Assembly (NCBI RefSeq): GCF_030143245.1
Contig: NZ_JARJNS010000005.1
Location: 62,001 to 126,000, forward strand
Direction of reading: 5' to 3'
DNA from: Rhabdaerophilum sp. SD176
Lineage (GTDB): Bacteria; Pseudomonadota; Alphaproteobacteria; Rhizobiales; Beijerinckiaceae
DNA length: 64,000 nt
Shown: positions 56,626-64,000 of the stretch, piece by piece
Layout of the letters: each line of letters begins with the position of its first letter
Position numbering within the stretch: the first letter of the stretch is position 1
Made by a program: the position numbers and the translations under genes
The notes under the pieces: model-generated
The model's database searches: none
What the model was told of the DNA's origin: nothing
The model's input: the letters and a program-made list of their open reading frames with translations, nothing else

Positions 56626-57183
56626 ATGTTCATCCAGACGGAAGCCACCCCGAACCCCGCGACGTTGAAATTCCTGCCGGGACGCGATGTTCTCGCTGGT
56701 TCCACGCGTGAATTCCGCACCCCGGACGAGGCATCCGCCTCGCCACTGGCCGTTGCCCTGTTCGGCATTCCCGGCGTGACCGGCGTGTTCTTCGGTTCGG
56801 ATTTCGTGACCGTGACAAAAAGCGGCGGCGAATGGCAGCATCTCAAGCCGGCCATTCTCGGCGCCATCATGGAGCATTATCTCTCCGGTGCGCCGATCCT
56901 TGCCGAAGGGGGACCCGCCGAGAATGCGGGTGAGGAATTCTTCGCCCCCGAAGATGCCGAGACCGTGGCGACGATCAAGGAACTGCTTGAAACCCGGGTC
57001 CGCCCGGCTGTGGCCGGCGATGGCGGCGATATCACCTTCCGCGGTTTCCGCGACGGCGTGGTCTATCTGACCATGAAGGGCTCCTGCTCGGGCTGCCCCA
57101 GCTCGACCGCCACGCTGAAGCACGGCATCCAGAACCTCCTTCGCCACTTCCTGCCGGATGTCCAGTCCGTCGAGGCGGCCTGA
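56626..57183 (+). CDS. Nfu-type iron-sulfur cluster scaffold
   Basis: This 185-residue protein has an N-terminal Nfu domain (FIQTEATPNPATLKFLPGRDV) and a C-terminal NifU-like domain with the cluster-binding CSGC motif in MKGSCSGCPSSTATLKHGI. It delivers Fe-S clusters to client proteins. The miaB product encoded 2 kb away is an Fe-S enzyme, though no direct link is shown. tsaB follows 18 bp downstream. Confidence 0.93.
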   Translation: MFIQTEATPNPATLKFLPGRDVLAGSTREFRTPDEASASPLAVALFGIPGVTGVFFGSDFVTVTKSGGEWQHLKPAILGAIMEHYLSGAPILAEGGPAENAGEEFFAPEDAETVATIKELLETRVRPAVAGDGGDITFRGFRDGVVYLTMKGSCSGCPSSTATLKHGIQNLLRHFLPDVQSVEAA

Positions 57184-57201
57184 CAGCACCGGAGAGACGG
57201 C

Positions 57202-57900
57202 GTGTATCTCCTGGCCCTCGACACGGCGCTCGGCGCCACTTCGGCAGCTGTCTTCGCGCCGGGCGAGGGCAGGATCCTCGCCGAGGAAACCGAGCCGATG
57301 GAGCGCGGCCATGCCGAGGCGCTGATGCCCTTGGTCCGCCGCGTGCTCGACCGGTCCGGCATAGCCTTCGCCGACCTGTCACGCTTCGCCGTCACCATCG
57401 GGCCGGGCAGCTTCACCGGCCTCCGGATCGGCATTTCGGCGGCTCGCGGCTTCGGGCTGATCCACCAGCGCCCGGTGGTCGGCGTTTCGACGCTCTCCGC
57501 CTTTGCCGCCCCGATTCTCTTTTCGGGTGACCGCTCGCCCGTCGCTGCGGCGATCGATGCGCGGAACGGGCTCGTCTATTTCCAGTCTCTCGCCATCGGG
57601 GGGCGCACCATGGCGGGCCCCGGCGTCTATCCGGTCGAGGAAGCGGCCCGGAAGATCGGTGACGGTCCGGTCGTCTTTGTCGGCAACGCCGCCGAGAAAC
57701 TGGCGCAGGCGCGGCGCGGCGCGATCCTCGAGAACAGGCCGGGCCAGCGCCCAGCCATCCAGCAGCGGCCCTCGCCTGAAATCGCCTGGGTCGCCCGCCT
57801 TGGCGCGGTGGCCGATCTTGCCACCTCGCCTGCCAAGCCGCTCTACCTGCGGGAGGCCAATGTGACCCTGCAGGACAAGGCCCGCCTCCAGAGGGCCTGA
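57202..57900 (+). CDS. tsaB: tRNA threonylcarbamoyladenosine protein TsaB
   Basis: This 232-residue ASKHA-fold protein partners TsaD in making the t6A base at position 37 of ANN-decoding tRNAs. It opens LLALDTALGATSAAV and has the diagnostic IGPGSFTGLRIGISAARGFG. The start is a GTG at 57202 after GGAGAG. rimI follows 9 bp later, the order found in many bacteria. Confidence 0.94.
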   Translation: MYLLALDTALGATSAAVFAPGEGRILAEETEPMERGHAEALMPLVRRVLDRSGIAFADLSRFAVTIGPGSFTGLRIGISAARGFGLIHQRPVVGVSTLSAFAAPILFSGDRSPVAAAIDARNGLVYFQSLAIGGRTMAGPGVYPVEEAARKIGDGPVVFVGNAAEKLAQARRGAILENRPGQRPAIQQRPSPEIAWVARLGAVADLATSPAKPLYLREANVTLQDKARLQRA

Positions 57901-57909
57901 GGGGCGATC

Positions 57910-58440
57910 ATGTGGTTCTGGCTCTGGCCCTGGTTCCGTTCCGGCCTTGCCCGCCACAGCCTGCGGCGCGCTTCGGTGCTCGATGCGGGGCGGATGGCGG
58001 CCATCCATGCCGAAGGTTTCGCCATCGGCTGGTCGCGCGAGGAATTCGAGCAGATGATCCTGGACCGCGCGATTGCCGACGTTCTCGTCTCGCAGGCGCC
58101 CTTTGGTCACGTGGTCACCGGCTTCGCCATCAGCCGGGTAGCTGCGGACGAAGCCGAGCTGCTCTCCATTGCGCTCGACCCTGAAGTCCGCGGCCTCAGC
58201 CTTTCGTCCGCCCTTCTCGACCGGCATATGGGCCATGCCGCACAGGCCGGGGCCCGGACGATGTTCCTCGAAGTGGCCGAGAATAACGGTCCGGCGCTCG
58301 CGCTCTATCGTCAGGCCGGCTTCGTGGAAGTCGGGCGGCGGAAGGGCTATTATTCCGGCTCGCCCGGCTCGGCCCGCCATGATGCCTTCACCATGCAGGC
58401 CGATCTTGGCCGCTTCGACCCGACCCCACGATTCGGCTGA
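57910..58440 (+). CDS. rimI: GNAT acetyltransferase (RimI-like)
   Basis: This 176-residue GNAT protein follows tsaB. It has the RimI-like ELLSIALDPEVRG, FLEVAENNGPALALYRQAGF and VGRRKGYYSG. The acetyl-CoA pyrophosphate loop, normally RGxGxGxxLL, reads RGLSLSSALL, with serines replacing both glycines. This may alter CoA binding or simply be a clade variant. The substrate in E. coli is ribosomal protein S18; here it is inferred from context. Confidence 0.85.
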   Translation: MWFWLWPWFRSGLARHSLRRASVLDAGRMAAIHAEGFAIGWSREEFEQMILDRAIADVLVSQAPFGHVVTGFAISRVAADEAELLSIALDPEVRGLSLSSALLDRHMGHAAQAGARTMFLEVAENNGPALALYRQAGFVEVGRRKGYYSGSPGSARHDAFTMQADLGRFDPTPRFG

Positions 58441-58505
58441 AGCCGGTTTCCTTGGCCCCGTCTTCCTGCTATCGCCGCGCGAGCGGAAATGGAAACGGCA
58501 CGCGC

Positions 58506-59312
58506 ATGATCGAAACAGGGCTGACCCGGCGCATCCTGATCACGCTGCGGCTGCTGGCATTGGCGCCGGCTTTTGCCCTCGGCCTGCCTGCGCAATGGCT
58601 GGCCCTGCGCCTTGCCCCGCCCCTCGCCCGGTGGATGCCAGTCTATTTCCATCGCTACCTGCTGAAGGTGCTGGGGGTGCGGGTGGTCCGGCGCGGCGAG
58701 GCAGACCGGCGCTCGCCGCTCCTCATCACCGCCAATCACCTCTCCTGGCTTGATATCATCGTGATTTCCTCGCTTCGGCCCGTGTCCTTCATCGCCAAGA
58801 GCGAGGTCGGCGAATGGCCGGTCTTTGGCACGCTGGCGCGGTTGCAACGCTCGGTCTTTGTCGAGCGCCAGCGGCGCGGCAAGACGGCGGAAGTCAACCG
58901 CACCATCGCGACCCGGCTCGAATCCGGCGATGCGCTCGTGCTTTTCGCAGAAGGCACGACCAGTGATGGCCGGCGCGTGCTGCCCTTCCGCTCGGCGCTG
59001 ATCGGTGCCGCCCAGGCGGCATCCGGCCGCAATGAGGGGGCCTCCTACATCCAGCCGCTCAACATTGCCTATCCGAAGATCGGCGGCCTGCCGATCGGGC
59101 GTGGCGATCATCCCCATATCGCCTGGCATGGCGACATGGACCTGGTGCCCCATCTCGCCGATCTGCTGACACTGCCCGGCATCGAATGCCGCGTGACCTT
59201 CCTGACCGCGCGCGAGGTCGGCCCCGGCTCGGACCGGAAGTCGCTCACCCGCGAGATTGAGGCCGAGATCCGCACGACCCATGCCCGCACCCTGCGTGGC
59301 GAGGGATTATGA
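58506..59312 (+). CDS. plsC: 1-acyl-sn-glycerol-3-phosphate acyltransferase
   Basis: This 268-residue membrane enzyme makes phosphatidic acid. After an N-terminal hydrophobic stretch it shows the acyltransferase box NHLSWLDIIVISS (HX4D), FIAKSEVGEWPVFGTL and the LFAEGTTSDGRRVLPFRSAL motif (the EGTTS box). The ATG at 58506 was chosen because the domain begins soon after; a longer frame is serine- and arginine-rich. In related genomes a fur/mur gene often lies between rimI and plsC; here only 65 bp separate them. Confidence 0.93.
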   Translation: MIETGLTRRILITLRLLALAPAFALGLPAQWLALRLAPPLARWMPVYFHRYLLKVLGVRVVRRGEADRRSPLLITANHLSWLDIIVISSLRPVSFIAKSEVGEWPVFGTLARLQRSVFVERQRRGKTAEVNRTIATRLESGDALVLFAEGTTSDGRRVLPFRSALIGAAQAASGRNEGASYIQPLNIAYPKIGGLPIGRGDHPHIAWHGDMDLVPHLADLLTLPGIECRVTFLTAREVGPGSDRKSLTREIEAEIRTTHARTLRGEGL

Positions 59313-59359
59313 CAGCCATCGCCCTTTTCGAATGCCGTTGCGGGCGGTAAAGAAGCCAG

Positions 59360-60790
59360 ATGTCCAACCGCCCGACTTCGCCCGAAACCGCGATTCCCGA
59401 CGCGACAAAGCGCGTCCATATCAAGTCTTTCGGCTGCCAGATGAATGTCCATGACGCCGAGCGCATGGCCGATCTGCTGGCGCTGGAAGGGTATGCGACA
59501 ACCGATCGCGTCGAGGAGGCGGATCTCGTCATTCTGAATACCTGCCATATCCGCGAAAAGGCGTCCGAGAAGGTCTATTCCGAGCTTGGCCGCCTGCGCC
59601 GGCTGAAATCCGAGCGGGCGGAAGCCGGACAATCCACGCTGATCGCCGTGGCAGGCTGCGTCGCGCAGGCCGAGGGCCGCGAGATCATGAATCGCCAGCC
59701 AGCGGTTGATCTGGTGGTCGGCCCGCAGAGCTACCAGAACCTACCCGGCTTGCTCGCCGATGCCCGGCGTCGACGCGTGGTCGATACGGAATTTCCGGCC
59801 GTCGACAAGTTCGACGCCCTGCCGCCTCCGGGGGCCCGCCGGCTTGCTGCAAAAGGCCCGTCGGCCTTTCTCACCGTGCAGGAGGGTTGCGACAAGTTCT
59901 GCTCGTTCTGCGTCGTGCCTTTCACCCGGGGCGCCGAAACCTCGCGTTCCGCAACGGCGATTCTCGCCGAGGCCCGCATCATGGTCGAGGCTGGCATCCG
60001 CGAGATCATGCTGCTCGGCCAGAACGTGAATGCCTATCACGGCGAGGGCCCGGAGGGCGGCACGCTTTCATTGGCCGGGTTGATGGACGCGCTGTCGCAA
60101 ATCGACGGGCTGGACCGGATCCGCTATGCGACCAGCCATCCGCTGGACATGACCGACGATCTCTATGCGATCCATCGCGACAATCCGAAAGTGATGCCTT
60201 ACCTGCATTTGCCGGTGCAAAGCGGCTCGAACCGCATTCTCAAGGCGATGAATCGGAAGCATGATCGGGATCTCTATCGCCGGATCATCGACAGGATGCG
60301 CACAGCAAGGCCCGATATCGCCCTTTCATCGGATTTCATTGTCGGATTTCCCGGCGAGACCGAGGCTGACTTCGAGGATACCATGGCGCTCGTTCGGGAG
60401 ACCGGCTTCGCCTCGGCCTTCTCGTTCAAATACAGCCCGCGGCCGGGCACGAAATCCGCCGAGGGCGCCGACGATGTGCCGGAAGCCGAGAAAACCGCCC
60501 GCCTGCATGCGCTCCAGGCGCTGCTGCTGGACCAGCAGAATGCCTTCAACCGCTCGACCCTTGGCCGGCGGGCTGATGTGCTCTTCGAAAAGGCAGGGCG
60601 CCATCCCGGCCAGCTCACCGGGAAATCGCCCTGGCTGCAGGCTGTCCATGTCGACCTGCCGGACGGGGTGCCCGCCGAGTCCGTCCTCGGGCGGATCTGG
60701 TCGGTCGATCTGCTCGACGTGACGTCCAATTCGCTGCAGGGCCGGCTTGTCGCCGAATCGCAGCCCAAACGGGAGGATCAAGCCGCTTGA
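59360..60790 (+). CDS. miaB: tRNA-2-methylthio-N6-isopentenyladenosine synthase MiaB
   Basis: This 476-residue radical-SAM methylthiotransferase modifies A37 of UNN-decoding tRNAs. The N-terminal auxiliary cluster cysteines are in [15 protein letters not shown] and NTCHIREKA, plus AGCVAQAEG; the radical-SAM cluster is [15 protein letters not shown]; a TRAM domain closes the protein. It needs SAM and Fe-S input. phoH overlaps or abuts its stop. Confidence 0.97.
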   Translation: MSNRPTSPETAIPDATKRVHIKSFGCQMNVHDAERMADLLALEGYATTDRVEEADLVILNTCHIREKASEKVYSELGRLRRLKSERAEAGQSTLIAVAGCVAQAEGREIMNRQPAVDLVVGPQSYQNLPGLLADARRRRVVDTEFPAVDKFDALPPPGARRLAAKGPSAFLTVQEGCDKFCSFCVVPFTRGAETSRSATAILAEARIMVEAGIREIMLLGQNVNAYHGEGPEGGTLSLAGLMDALSQIDGLDRIRYATSHPLDMTDDLYAIHRDNPKVMPYLHLPVQSGSNRILKAMNRKHDRDLYRRIIDRMRTARPDIALSSDFIVGFPGETEADFEDTMALVRETGFASAFSFKYSPRPGTKSAEGADDVPEAEKTARLHALQALLLDQQNAFNRSTLGRRADVLFEKAGRHPGQLTGKSPWLQAVHVDLPDGVPAESVLGRIWSVDLLDVTSNSLQGRLVAESQPKREDQAA

Positions 60791-60792
60791 CC

Positions 60793-61863
60793 ATGCGCCT
60801 CAGCGAGCCATCGCGCCTTGCGGCCTCCGTACAGGCTTCCCTTGAGGGGGTGGAGGAATCCCTCACCCTGAACGATAACCGGGCTGCAAGCCTCGTCGTC
60901 GGCAATTACGACCAGAACATCGCCCATCTCGAGCGACGGCTGAACATTGTCGCGCATGTCAATGGCAACCAGATCCTGCTGCGCGGTCCGCGCGAGCAGG
61001 TCGAGCATGCCCGCCGCGTGCTCGAATCCCTTTATGCCACGGTCAAGCGCGGCCGGGCCGTCGGGACGGGTGATGTCGACGGTGCGATCGAGGAGACGGC
61101 CACGCAGCGCGGCCTCTTTCCGGATCGCTTGCCGCCGCCGGAACCCGAAACGGTGGCGAAGTCACGCGAGGCCTATTCCGGCTTCGGCCATGTCACCACC
61201 CGCAAGCGCGGCATCACCAAGGCACGGAATGCTGCCCAGGATTCCTATCTGCGGGTCCTGGCCCGGCACGAACTGGTTTTCGCCGAAGGTCCGGCCGGCA
61301 CCGGCAAGACATGGCTTGCCGTGGGCCACGCGGTGCAGTTGCTCGAGGCCGGGCATGTCGAGCGGCTGATTCTCTCCCGCCCCGCGGTCGAGGCCGGCGA
61401 GAAGATCGGCTTCCTGCCGGGAGACATGCGCGACAAGGTCGACCCCTATCTCCGGCCGATCTATGACGCCCTCTACGATTTCATGGAAGGCCGGCTGGTC
61501 GAGCGCGCGCTGCAAACCGGCGTGATCGAGGTCGCGCCGCTTGCTTTCATGCGCGGCCGCACCCTGTCCAACGCGCTGATCCTGCTCGACGAGGCGCAGA
61601 ACACCTCATCGATGCAGATGAAAATGTTCCTGACGCGGCTCGGCGAAGGCTCGCGGATGATCATCACCGGCGATCCGACGCAGATCGACCTGCCACCGGG
61701 GCAGAAATCCGGACTTGGCGAAGCCATCGCTCTCCTTCAGAATGTCGAGGGGGTCGGCCATGTCCGGTTCGGCCATCAGCACGTCGTCCGGCACGATCTC
61801 GTGCGCCGGATCGTGCAAGCCTATGAGGAGGTCGGGGCTGGAAATCCCGCTGCAATGCGCTGA
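60793..61863 (+). CDS. PhoH-family P-loop ATPase (YbeZ-like)
   Basis: This 356-residue protein has an N-terminal KH-like RNA-binding region and the PhoH domain with Walker A FAEGPAGTGKTWLAVGHAV, RPAVEAGEKIGFLPGDM and the Walker B region LILLDEAQNTS. YbeZ partners YbeY in ribosome RNA processing. The ATG at 60793 is used; a TTG at 60787 overlapping the miaB stop has a better-placed GGGAGG and is possible. Its stop touches the ybeY start. Confidence 0.93.
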   Translation: MRLSEPSRLAASVQASLEGVEESLTLNDNRAASLVVGNYDQNIAHLERRLNIVAHVNGNQILLRGPREQVEHARRVLESLYATVKRGRAVGTGDVDGAIEETATQRGLFPDRLPPPEPETVAKSREAYSGFGHVTTRKRGITKARNAAQDSYLRVLARHELVFAEGPAGTGKTWLAVGHAVQLLEAGHVERLILSRPAVEAGEKIGFLPGDMRDKVDPYLRPIYDALYDFMEGRLVERALQTGVIEVAPLAFMRGRTLSNALILLDEAQNTSSMQMKMFLTRLGEGSRMIITGDPTQIDLPPGQKSGLGEAIALLQNVEGVGHVRFGHQHVVRHDLVRRIVQAYEEVGAGNPAAMR

Positions 61864-62339
61864 TGCCCGACATAGACATCCTGATCGAATCCCCTGGCTG
61901 GAACGCCATCCCGGGGGTGGAAGCCGTGGTTGAACGCGCCGTTCTGGCCACCCTCGTTGCCGAGAAAACCGATGATGTCGGGATCTCCGTCCTGCTCGGC
62001 AATGACGCCGCTGTACGCGAACTGAACGCCCAGTATCGTGGCAAGGACCAGCCGACCAACGTGCTTTCTTTCCCGGCGCCGCAGATCCCCGGCCAGCCGG
62101 CACCGGTCCTCGGAGATATCATCCTCGCCTACGAGACCTGTCGCTCGGAAGCTGAGGCCGAGGGCAAGTCGCTGGCTGACCATGTCTCCCATCTTGTCAT
62201 TCACGGCACCCTCCACCTGCTTGGCCATGACCACCAGGAGGACGAGGAGGCCGAGGCCATGGAAGCGCGCGAGATCGCGCTCCTCGCCGGCCTCGGCATC
62301 GCCAATCCCTATGCCGATCGTCCGGAGGCACAGGGATGA
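61863..62339 (+). CDS. ybeY: Endoribonuclease YbeY
   Basis: This 158-residue zinc enzyme acts in 16S rRNA 3'-end maturation and ribosome quality control. The metal motif HLVIHGTLHLLGHDHQEDEE is intact, with VREQLNLQYR-like VRELNAQYRGKDQPTNVLSFP before it. Its start overlaps the phoH stop by one base and its end overlaps corC by 4 bp, so phoH-ybeY-corC are translated in step. Confidence 0.96.
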   Translation: MPDIDILIESPGWNAIPGVEAVVERAVLATLVAEKTDDVGISVLLGNDAAVRELNAQYRGKDQPTNVLSFPAPQIPGQPAPVLGDIILAYETCRSEAEAEGKSLADHVSHLVIHGTLHLLGHDHQEDEEAEAMEAREIALLAGLGIANPYADRPEAQG

Positions 62340-63244
62340 GCCAGGAGGATCTTGATCGCAATGTCCGCGAGGGCGCCAAGGGTGACAGCTGGTTCGACCG
62401 TCTGAAGGTGGCGCTCGGCCTCAAGGCGCCCGGTTCGATCCGCGATGATCTCGAGGACGCCCTCGAGGAAGGGGAGGCCGGCGACGACGATGATTTTACC
62501 GTCGAGGAAAAGCGAATCCTGCGCAACCTTCTCACCGCGCGGGATATCCGCATCCAGGATGTCATGGTGCCGCGCAGCGCCATCATCGCTGTGCCGGATG
62601 ACGCAACCCTCGCCGAATTGCGGGCCCTTTTCGCCTCTGCCGCGCATTCGCGGCTGCCGGTCTATACCGAGACGCTCGATGACCCGCGCGGGATGATCCA
62701 TATCCGCGATATGTTCGCACGGCTTGATTCGATCCCGCTCGATGCCCGGGTGCGGGAAATCGGGCTGATCCGCCCCGTCCTGTTTGCACCCGGCTCGAAG
62801 CCGGCCCTCGACCTGCTGCTCGAGATGCAGTCGAAGCGGATCCACATGGCTCTGGTCATCGATGAATACGGGGCCACGGACGGTCTTGTCTCCATGGAGG
62901 ACTTGATCGAGATCATCGTCGGAGAGATCGAGGACGAGCACGATATTGCCGAGGATTCCGGCATTGAGCCCCTCGAAGGCGGCGCCATCGCGATCAACGC
63001 CTATGCCACGCTGGAGGAAGTGACGGCCCTGCTCAAGGTGCCCTTCGAGCCGATCAGCGACGAGCACGAGATCGGCACCATCGGCGGCTACGTCACGGCA
63101 TTCCTCGGGCGTGTGCCCGTCGTGGGTGAAAGCATCGCCTCCGACAATGGCTTGATCTTCACCATCCTTGACGGGGATTCCCGGAGGATCCGACGCCTTA
63201 GCATCGCTCCGGCCCCGGAAGTCGCCGACGCTGCCGGGGAATGA
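62336..63244 (+). CDS. CorC/HlyC-family CBS-domain protein
   Basis: This 302-residue protein has two CBS domains (about residues 60-190, including IQDVMVPRSAIIAVPDDATL and SKRIHMALVIDEYGATDGLV) and a C-terminal CorC/HlyC transporter-associated domain (EEVTALLKVPF, GTIGGYVTAFLGRVP). It lacks the membrane DUF21 domain. CorC-type proteins are linked to Mg2+ or Co2+ efflux; the old hemolysin name is misleading. It is coupled to ybeY. Confidence 0.93.
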   Translation: MSQEDLDRNVREGAKGDSWFDRLKVALGLKAPGSIRDDLEDALEEGEAGDDDDFTVEEKRILRNLLTARDIRIQDVMVPRSAIIAVPDDATLAELRALFASAAHSRLPVYTETLDDPRGMIHIRDMFARLDSIPLDARVREIGLIRPVLFAPGSKPALDLLLEMQSKRIHMALVIDEYGATDGLVSMEDLIEIIVGEIEDEHDIAEDSGIEPLEGGAIAINAYATLEEVTALLKVPFEPISDEHEIGTIGGYVTAFLGRVPVVGESIASDNGLIFTILDGDSRRIRRLSIAPAPEVADAAGE

Positions 63245-63251
63245 GTGTGAA

Positions 63252-63288
63252 AGGACTTGCCAGCGGCGCTGACGCCGTGACAAGTCCT
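63252..63288 (+). other. Strong hairpin between corC and lnt
   Basis: AGGACTTG (63252-63259) pairs perfectly with CAAGTCCT (63281-63288), and the inner GCGGCG/CGCCG segments extend the stem to about 16 bp around a CTGA loop. No T-run follows, so it is not a classical terminator. It may be a partial terminator, RNA-processing site or stability element. Confidence 0.55.
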
Positions 63289-63355
63289 GTAACCATCGAA
63301 TCACCGAGAAGATCGTCCGGAATTCCGTGACGGCCCGGGAGCAGGGGGGCACAGC

Positions 63356-64000
63356 ATGGTGGACCGGGTGCAGGGCCTCTACCACGGGATCGTGCTGGCC
63401 GGCCGGCGGACCCGTTTCCTCGTCGCGCTCCTTGCGGGGCTTGTCGCTGCCCTCGCCCTGCCGCCTCTGGACCTGCTACCGGCCCTCGCATTGGCCTTTC
63501 CCGCTCTGGTCTGGTCAGTCGATGCGGTCTTTCAGGGCGAACTCGGCATCCGCAACCGCCTGATCCAGGTCTGGCTCGTTGGATGGGGATTCGGGCTTGC
63601 CTACTTCGCGGCGGGGTTGTGGTGGCTGGGCGCTGCCTTTGTTACCGGTGGGCCGCAATTCATCTGGCTGCTGCCCCTCGGTGTGCTTGGCCTGCCAGCG
63701 TTCCTCGCCCTTTTCCCGGCCTTCGGCCTGTGCCTTGCCTTCCTGCTCTGGTCCCGCGGGGCCGGGCGCATCCTCGCGCTCGCTTTCGGTCTCGGCGTTG
63801 CGGAAAACCTCAGGGGCTGGGTTCTCACCGGCTTTCCCTGGAACAGTTTCGGCCAGGCCTTCGCCAATCATATCGTGCTGGCGCAATCCGCGTCATGGAT
63901 CGGGGCGAGCGGGCTCGGCCTGCTGGCGCTGGCGCTGTTTGCTGCGCCCGCAACGCTGGCAACCGGCCTCGGCCGCAGGGGCCGCTGGGGCCCGTCCGTC
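63356..64000 (+). CDS. lnt: Apolipoprotein N-acyltransferase, N-terminal part (3' truncated)
   Basis: The frame from the ATG at 63356 stays open to the right edge (215 codons), so it has no stop inside the window. It encodes several hydrophobic segments and the Lnt sequences GWGFGLAYFAAGLWWLG and GWVLTGFPWNSFGQAF. Lnt adds the third acyl chain to lipoproteins such as the LptE of this window. The carbon-nitrogen hydrolase domain with the catalytic triad would lie beyond the edge. It follows corC, as in most proteobacteria. Confidence 0.94.
   Translation, partial: MVDRVQGLYHGIVLAGRRTRFLVALLAGLVAALALPPLDLLPALALAFPALVWSVDAVFQGELGIRNRLIQVWLVGWGFGLAYFAAGLWWLGAAFVTGGPQFIWLLPLGVLGLPAFLALFPAFGLCLAFLLWSRGAGRILALAFGLGVAENLRGWVLTGFPWNSFGQAFANHIVLAQSASWIGASGLGLLALALFAAPATLATGLGRRGRWGPSV

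Overview
The window is a dense stretch of high-GC chromosome from an alphaproteobacterium, most likely in or close to the order Hyphomicrobiales (Rhizobiales). The evidence is gene content and order: hemE-hemJ-rho-mnmE-mnmG-rsmG-parA-parB, maf-aroE-coaE-dnaQ, a hisB-DUF2628-hisH-hisA-hisF-hisE block beside hslVU, and Nfu-tsaB-rimI-plsC-miaB-phoH-ybeY-corC-lnt. I read 73 protein genes (the first and last cut by the window edges) and one tRNA. I see no insertion sequence, prophage, CRISPR array or rRNA.

Layout. 1-9 kb: a cupin, OsmC, a rhodanese, metZ and ghrA; then a minus-strand sbtA-sbtB-carbonic anhydrase bicarbonate module, a DUF429 gene, a malyl-CoA-lyase-family enzyme, mtgA and ppa. 9-14.7 kb: a protein phosphatase, tRNA-Gly(GCC), prdX, a CnoX-type thioredoxin, a Lon-N protein, a Trm112-type protein, a UbiH-like hydroxylase and tesB. 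15-24 kb: glnK-amtB behind a sigma-54 promoter, ftsK, lolA, xthA, a cNMP-binding protein with a CenR/OtpR-like regulator, an L,D-transpeptidase and yggS. 24-42 kb: leuS-lptE-holA converge on the ParABS, tRNA-modification, Rho and heme block. Two perfect 16-bp parS sites lie at the 5' ends of rsmG and mnmG. The hemE/ppsR intergenic region at about 37 kb is the probable chromosomal origin: every gene on its left from parB to hemE reads leftward and every gene on its right from ppsR to dnaQ reads rightward. 41-50 kb: secB, fxsA, tim44-mltA-smr, a PfkB kinase, coaA and the histidine genes. 50-64 kb: hslVU behind a candidate heat-shock promoter, murJ, trpS, uspA, nfu, tsaB, rimI, plsC, miaB, phoH, ybeY, corC and the 5' part of lnt.

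How the genes work together. Most of the window is core machinery: origin segregation (ParAB-parS, FtsK), translation and tRNA modification (LeuS, TrpS, MnmE/G, MiaB, TsaB, YbeY, RsmG), envelope building (LptE, LolA, Lnt, MltA, MtgA, MurJ, PlsC), and heme, CoA, histidine and shikimate synthesis. The less ordinary material is the bicarbonate module beside glyoxylate-linked enzymes, the CenR-like regulator paired with a cyclic-nucleotide sensor and divergent from an L,D-transpeptidase, and several short inverted repeats in promoter regions.

I found no strong candidate for a wholly undescribed system. The origin, the parS pair and the bicarbonate module deserve most attention.
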